Assembly (NCBI GenBank): GCA_033398695.1
Contig: CM065814.1
Location: 18,348,358-18,412,357, forward strand
Origin: Orobanche coerulescens
Taxonomy: Eukaryota; Streptophyta; Magnoliopsida; Lamiales; Orobanchaceae
Direction of reading: 5' to 3'
Length of the DNA: 64,000 bases
Position 1 is the first letter of the stretch, and each line of letters starts with the position of its first letter. Below the pieces are notes generated by a model. That model did no database searches. It was not told the DNA's origin and was given only the letters and a program-made list of their open reading frames with translations. A program made the position numbers and the translations under genes. Shown here one piece after another: positions 58,127 to 64,000 of this stretch.

Positions 58127-59541
58127 TGATTTATTGGGTAATAATTTATGTAGGTCACAAGTCGTCCAGGAATAAGTCTAGAGGAGGGGTGAACAGACTT
58201 ATTGAAACTCGTAAACTCTTTTTCACAAAGAGTAAGTTTCTTCAGCTGATATATATACAAATGACTTAGAGTCGTTTGTTCTCAATATGTGCGGAAGTCA
58301 GCTGATGACGAAACTAATGAAACACTTAATAATGAATGCAGCAATTAAAGTATAATGCTATAAAATAGTAAAGTACGCAGGCAATTATAGTGGTCTCAGA
58401 GGTGGGGTAATCCTCTACTAATCCACTTTTCTCCAAACCAGTTGGAGATGAATTCACTATAATTTTCAACCAGTGATAAATATTACAGTGATTCAACCAA
58501 GTTACAACTGCTTCCAACCAGTGGAAATCCTTGCCGTTGTAACACACTTGACTGCCTTGCACCTCTTGATCCGCGATCCTTGGATGCCTTTACAGTCTCA
58601 AACTTCAACCAGTGAAGTACCCCGAACTCAGGATTAAAGACACGAGTTTTTGTCTTCTCCAACTAAGAGCTTCTTCAAGTATGAACTTTTTAGAACCGCT
58701 CTTTTCACGATGCTATTTTTCGCTTTTAGATTGCTTGAATGCTTTGATTGCTTGAGAATATGTTCGCACCGGTAGTTGCGCAACTTCAAATCTTCGGATA
58801 TATATAGGTGTTGATCCTTGAGCATTTCTTCATAGCCGTTGCAAATCTGTAACAAATCAGTCCGTTGGAGAGAGACTTCTTTGTTTATTCCTTTCTGAAC
58901 GTTGCAAGGATGGATTCCCATATTTTAATCCATCTATAGACCGTTGTGAAGACTTTGCATGTGAGGCACCGAATCTTTTGAATATAGTAAGATTAAAGTC
59001 TTCAAGGTGGGTTTGGATGAATTATTTAATTTATATCCTTTGCGGGAATCTCTCCAATTTGTCTCTTCACGTTGCATGTGACTTTCCATAATATTTGACT
59101 TTTCAACGCATGCTGACGTGGACTTGGAGTACTTGGCTGATCTCAAGTAGGCTGATGTACCGTCATCCTCTCTGCAGTCTGGACCTCTCTGATGGTGACT
59201 GTTCGGGACTCGTCTGATCAGATGACTTGTCTGAGGTTACTTGACTGCAGTCTGGTCAAACATCTCTGATGATTTTTGTTGACCAAAACTTCTCTGATTG
59301 ACTCGGTTGTGCCTCTCTGATGAACTAAGCTGTATTTGTACTTAGACGATTTTGAGCCTAACTTAATTTGGCCTATGGAAGATACTCACTTGGTTCTTCC
59401 TTACATTTTGCCAAGTAATAAACTTAACATAATTTGGCCTATGGAAGATACTCATTTGGTTCTTCCTTACATTTTTGCCAAGTAATAAGTATTTGAATTT
59501 ATATTAATGACATCATCAAAATCTAACAAGTATTCCTAACA
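58127..59541 (-). repeat. Sirevirus-like 3' LTR
   Basis: It begins TGTTAGGAATACTTG (minus) at 59541 after the polypurine tract AATAGGGGGAATT. The far end is uncertain between 58118 and 58127 because the partner copy (1-1294) is cut by the window. A 66-bp tandem duplication is visible at about 59368 and 59434. ORFs inside are not genes. Confidence 0.85.
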
Positions 59542-59563
59542 AATTCCCCCTATTTTGATGATG
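59511..59563 (-). other. Inverted repeat around polypurine tract and LTR start
   Basis: CATCATCAAAA (59511-59521) and TTTTGATGATG (59553-59563) form perfect 11-bp arms around a 31-bp loop. The loop contains the LTR start (59541) and the polypurine tract (59542-59554). Confidence 0.75.
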
Positions 59564-59755
59564 GCAAAACTTAAGCAAATATTCAAATAAGCAAGTCTGC
59601 ACTTGAGTGCAAGACACAAACTAAAATCAGTCTAGTTTTGAGACAACTGGAAATTGTCATTCAAAAGACTGTTATAAAATTTTCTGAATTGATTACAAAT
59701 ACATGTTTTAAATTTACAAGAAAATTTTACAAGATACAAAATTAAATAAAAGTCA

Positions 59756-62700
59756 TCAGCCTCTGCCTCTACGGATAGGCTGCTTGGCAGGCCTGAAAGG
59801 TTTCGCTCCAATTGGTCTTGTCTTGACAGGGGCAAGACCATACTTCCTCTTTACAACAAGAGCTGCAAAGTCTTGCTCTTCTTGTGATGAGAACTTATTC
59901 TCAACACACATTTTCTTGATTTTTCTGTGGAGTGCAAGTTCATCCAAAACATTACCTTTCTCCAAGGTGGGAGGTTCTTTGGCACTGAATGGAGGGATTA
60001 TGGGATATGCATTTCGTGCCTCAGCATGTTTTAGAAGTATAGTCCAGAGTTGTGGATGAGCTTCTTCCATGAAGTTGATGAAGATCTGCTGTGGGGAGCA
60101 TTTATTGTCCTGGAGTATTTCCCAGATATAATAGTCTCTGATGAACTTTTTCTTTGCAGATCCCCACATGGGTAGAGCTTCGTATGGTACAAAATCTTCA
60201 ACGTACCACAACTCTTTGCCTTAACACTCCAGAGTAGGCTTGAATCCTCCTCTGGTCCCCCTCTTCTTGCCTGCAGGCTGATCATCAGCCTGTTCTTCTG
60301 GTTCAGTAGCTTCTCCCTTCCTTTTAGCAGAAGATGTCCCAGTGGTGATCAACTGGACATCTTGCCTCTTCTTAGATCTCATCTCTTCTCTTATTTCTCC
60401 TTGAATGCAGCCTTCCACCTGAATCCTATCTTCCCCCTTTTTGCCAGCATCAACCAAAATGGTCAACTGCTGCTCCATTCTGTGCATCCAGTCAGACATG
60501 CCAAATGGCATTCTGTTGTTTGTAGGAGGAGGAGGTTGAGGGACTTCCTGCTGCAGCAATGTATCGATCTTGGCATTGATGGATTGGAGGTCAGGGGTGA
60601 CCTGAGATGCAAGAAACTCTCCAATAGTATCCTTCACTATTTGTCTTATCAGCTCAGTCATTGCAGGTGAGATCTGCAATGGTGGAGCGTGCTCGCCAGA
60701 GCCTTCAGCGAATGATCCACTAGACGGCATGCTCCTATCTGCAGCTGGCACTCCAGATGGGGTCGGTTCAGGTGTCCCCGATCTGGAGTCCTCAGCCAAC
60801 TCTGTGTCTAGGCTGGTATACCGGGCAGGCGCCCCAGCCCTGTCTGCAGCCTCTAATACTGGCTCTTGCTCCGGCTCCTTTTCTTTCTCTCCTTCTTCCT
60901 TTTCTTGTTCCTTCTCTTGTTCTTTCTCCTTTTCTCCTTCGTCAACATTCTCTTTTTCTTTTTCAGCCAGTTGTTTTCCTCCTTCACCCTTATCATGATC
61001 ATCATCATCAGTCTTATCATCTTTATCATTTTCTCCATCATTCTCATCATCCTCCTTTCCTTCATCATCCTCCTGATCTACCTCTTCCCCTTCTTCTTCT
61101 TCATCTATTAATTCCTCTGTTTTTTCAACTTCTTCTTCTGTTTCTTTTTCAACTACAACATTTTCTCCTCCTTCTCTTTCTTCCTGCTCCTCCTCTTCAA
61201 CATCTATGATAATAACTTCCTCTTAAACTTCTTCTCCATTCACTTCTTCAATCCTTATTTCTCTTTCTTCTTCCTCCTCATCTTCTTTCCCAAAAGATCC
61301 ATCAAAAATACTGTACATTATAGAATGGATGAATTGGTCCATGTTGGTTTTGAAATTTGACATGAACCAATTCTCCTGGAGGATCAAAACTGTGTCTGAT
61401 ACTTTGCAAAAGTGTATCAGTACATCCTCTGTGGCTTGGGGATATTCCCAACCACTGGTTTCAATAAAGGTTTGAAGTTTTGCAAATGACAGTGATTTTA
61501 AAAATTTCCACTCTTCAAAATATTAACAAAAGAGTGTTTTAAAGCTTGAGGTTTGACCAATTGTAATTGCTCCAAGGACAGCTTAAAAAGATTGTTGTCC
61601 AGCAGGTGAAAGGTGTAGTTTGCTTCAGGGATGGAGATAATTAAACCTGCTTCTTCCTCTTCTGAAATGAATGCTGGAGTGAGGACAGGAACGATCTGAG
61701 TCTCCAGGCTGCCAGGAGCAGGTTGGTCCTCCAGGTGGATAGGCGACCTGGCTGCAGGACTGGAATAATGTTCTGGCTGCTCCTCCTGGCTGAACTGCAG
61801 TCGCCTGGGTCTTTTGGGAGAGGGTTCCGGTGAGGAATGAATGAATGATGGCGCGCCAGGGGCTGGTCCCCTTCTCTTAAACCGGACAACAATCGATGTG
61901 TTGTCTGACTCCGAGTCTGACTTGGCTGCAGTTGAGTTGTCGTCTGCAGGTTGGTCAGACTCGTCTGGTGAGGGTCTGGGGTAAGTCCTTGTATCAGACA
62001 ATTCCTTTATCATTTCGGCTGCTCTTCTTGTGCCTCCCAGCTTCCTCAACGTCTCTTGGTCTAGGTGACCAAGTCTTTTGTTGATGTGAAAGGGATCAGT
62101 ATTACCCTTTACCACACCCGTCTTTTCCAAGATCCGACTCAGCTGCGTTCCAAACGCCAGCTTGAATATAAATTTCTTCGCATCAACAAGCCATTCGGCG
62201 TTGTTGACCTCGCGAACAAATTGCTTAAAGATGTAATCAGCCCAATCAATCGACTCGTCCTGAATAAGTGCTCTCAGCACTATGAATTTTGCCGACGACA
62301 GTTGGTCGTAACTGCCGGCCATACCCATAATGATTTTGTTGGTAATATCCAACGCATATCGATATACCTTTTTGATTTCGCTTCTTTTGGCGGTGAGCTT
62401 CAGCTTCGCCGGCTGATCGTCCGCCTTGATCTTCTTCCAGGTGTCGGCTGCTGACTGCTTGAGGGCCTCGACGGCTATGCCATGGTGCCTCATATCAAAA
62501 ACTGTACGAATCGACTCCGGCGATATGTCAACTTGAATTCCGCCGACAGTGCTCCTAATTCCTCCTTGAATCACATGAGCTTCACGGTAGAAAGCGATGA
62601 TGTCCTCTTTGTACAGATGTTTGGGACTGATATCCAGAAATGGGTAGTTCCCATTTAGCTTCATCGAGCGAATCAGGTCAAGGACGTCGTAATTTTCCAG

Positions 62701-62796
62701 ATTTGCTTCCAAAAGACCTTCGAAATCAACGACCAGAGAGAAGATGATCTGGTCTTTGACCGCCTTCATGTTAACGCCTTCAAAATAAGATTCCAT
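59756..62796 (-). pseudogene. Sirevirus envelope-like ORF, about 1,000 codons, broken three times
   Basis: ATG 62796 opens 432 residues with GGIQVDISPESIRTVF (85-100) and ALIQDESIDWADYIFKQF (176-193), then a Ser/Pro-rich part and a second folded part. At 61498-61507 the frame is lost: the stop TAA directly follows A AAT TTT, and the -1 frame is open beyond. That frame runs into a long Glu/Lys/Asp tract (about 60860-61300), is cut by TAA near 61222, continues through coiled-coil-like LQSINAKIDTLLQQ, is cut again by TAA at 60221-60223, and ends with an Arg-rich tail (RPAKQPIRRGRG) at 59756. I see no signal peptide or membrane segment, so the label 'envelope-like' is positional. A role as a particle or nuclear-targeting accessory is equally possible. 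Confidence 0.75.
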
Positions 62797-63328
62797 TTCT
62801 GCAAATAAGAGATTTTCTTAGTGTAGTTGGAGTTCAAAGGATTTTGGCTCTGTAAATTTAGGGTTTGAAAGACTGGTAAGCGTAAAGGTAAAGTGAAGGG
62901 TTTTTTCGTCCTTATAAAGAAGATGAAACGATGTTGGGATTAATTTATTATTTATTTTGAAATGGTGGTTCGCCTTTTGAGATTCTTTTTAAATTTCAAA
63001 TTCTAATCGGTGGTCCAGGTTTAAGTTTGAAATTGGACGATTAGATTTTAATTGGTCACAGTGGAGGTCGATTTAACCTATGATTGCCACGTGTATTTTT
63101 ATGCCACTTGTGAACTAAAAATAATATAATATTATTATACATATAGCAGATAATAAGAAAACTTAGCTGGTTGACTGTTTGAGTGTTGACTGCTCTGCAT
63201 CAGGTGAGTTTACTCCTTGGATTTCTCGCCTGAGATTTTGATCAACTAGGTTCCTTTGTCCGTCCTTCGTCTTCTTATCTGCATCAGCTAGGGTCTGATT
63301 CCTTTGTCCGTCCTTCGTCTGATCTGCT
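62797..63328. other. Spacer between pol and envelope-like ORF
   Basis: AT-rich sequence with no gene. Near 63250-63330 the phrase TTCCTTTGTCCGTCCTTCGTC occurs twice about 48 bp apart, just after the pol stop. Confidence 0.5.
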
Positions 63329-64000
63329 TCAGCTTGCTTTTTCTTCGGTACTATATTCCCAATCTAGTAGACCAAGTTCTCTGCTCAGCTCCAAGAATCT
63401 TTCTTCTGGCAAAGGTTTGGTAAAGATGTCAGCTATTTGGTAGTCTGTGCTGACTCTTTCAACTCTGACTCTCTTGTTAAGCACGTGATCTCTAATGAAG
63501 TGGTGCTTAACATCAATGTGCTTGGTCCTTGATTGCAAAACCGGGTTGTTGGTTATTGCAATAGCACTATTGTTGTCACACCAGATAGGGACTTCATTGG
63601 CAATGATATTGTAGTCCCTCAGCTGTTGTCTGATCCATAAGATCTGGGCACAACAGCTACCTGCAGCTAGGTATTCTGACTCTATGGTGGAGATAGATTT
63701 AGAAACCTGCTTCTTGCTAAACCAGGATATCAGTCTGGTTCCTAGGAATTGGCACGTTCCACTAGTGCTTTTCCTATTAATTTTGCATCCTGCGAAATCT
63801 GCATCTGAATATCCTGACAGCTCGAAATTATCGTCCTTAGGATACCATAGTCCAACATTGACTGTAGACTTAAGGTATTCAATTATTCTCTAGGCTGCAT
63901 CTTGGTGCGACTGCTTTGGCTTGGATTGAAATCGCGCGCATACTCCTACGGCATAAGATATGTCTGGTCTGCTTGCAGTGAGGTATATAAGTGATCCAAT
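63329..64000 (-). pseudogene. Copia RNase H end (Sirevirus-like pol)
   Basis: The window's right edge lies within RT/RNase H. On the minus strand the sequence reads SLIYLTASRPDISYAVGVC, GYSDADFAGCKINRKSTSG, STIESEYLAAGSC and VPIWCDNNSAIAIT. It finishes with RTKHIDVKHHFIRDHV and IADIFTKPLPEERFLEL, the standard copia C terminus, and ends at 63329. RNase H acidic residues (D in YSDADFAG, E in IESEY, D in WCDNN) are all present. One in-frame TAG near 63891 breaks the frame, so this copy is nearly but not fully intact here. Confidence 0.9.

Larger units (their letters stand above)
58118..64000 (-). mobile_element. Sirevirus-like Ty1/copia with envelope-like ORF
   Basis: Minus-strand element visible from the pol C terminus (63329-64000) through a long third ORF (59756-62796) to the 3' LTR (about 58127-59541). 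Copia pol followed by a long ORF before the 3' LTR, together with TTTTGATGATG flanking the polypurine tract, is characteristic of Sireviruses. The 5' part lies beyond the window. It is inserted into the LTR fragment that ends at 58117. Confidence 0.85.

Noticed and set aside
60757..61209. Plus-strand Leu/His/Phe-rich ORFs and the Lys/Arg-rich minus ORF at 60853-61068
   Set aside because: They are other-frame readings of the Glu-rich tract of the envelope-like ORF.

Overview
This window is repeat-dominated plant nuclear DNA, probably from a seed plant with a large genome (a eudicot is my guess, not shown). I find no ordinary host gene. Essentially everything recognisable is a transposable element: Ty3/gypsy of several lineages (Tekay/Del-like, Athila-like, Tat-like), Ty1/copia of three lineages (Tork/Tnt1-like, Angela-like, Sirevirus-like), one L1-type LINE, a non-autonomous LTR element and a Mutator-like MITE. 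Coding regions are all broken by stops, frameshifts, deletions or an inversion.

Layout. 1-1294 is a minus-strand Sirevirus-like LTR inserted in a Ty3 element. 1295-14575 is a Tekay/Del-like complex with internal-LTR-internal-LTR order, which is the signature of LTR-LTR recombination. It sits in the truncated 3' LTR of a minus-strand Tork-like copia (14576-19644). That copia lies inside the ORF1 end of a plus-strand LINE (19645-34275). The LINE's RNase H is split by an Angela-like copia (22564-34048, TSD GTAGG), whose upstream LTR carries a solo Ty3 LTR (30063-32660, TSD ACACA). A foldback MULE-type MITE (34707-34984) follows, then an LTR relic and a short tandem-repeat array. The array is split by an 8.6-kb non-autonomous LTR element (36212-44792, TSD AAATC). 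A 'putative gypsy-type transposon' gene relic (45146-46640) precedes an Athila-like element (about 46.9-56.06 kb) that has an internal inversion and a downstream envelope-like ORF. A minus-strand Tat-like gag/protease piece and an LTR fragment follow. The window ends in a second Sirevirus-like element (58.12-64 kb, minus) with a long envelope-like ORF.

The most unusual signal is in the LTR promoters. Five unrelated element families each carry a family-specific, CpG-containing palindrome of 10-12 bp, repeated at a strikingly constant 21-23 bp centre-to-centre spacing although the spacers differ. The cores are TACGGCCGTA, TAGCGTACGCTA/TAACGTACGTTA, TAGCGCGCGCTA, GGACCGCGGTCC and GTGCCGCGGCAC. 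In three Ty3 LTR families the last palindrome centre lies 16.5-18.5 bp upstream of a TATA box. The Athila-like element repeats the module inside the element, upstream of a TATA-like sequence and a probable leader intron of its envelope-like ORF. Palindrome arrays upstream of TATA are known for Sireviruses; the shared ~22-bp phasing across Ty3 and Tork LTRs is, as far as I know, not described.
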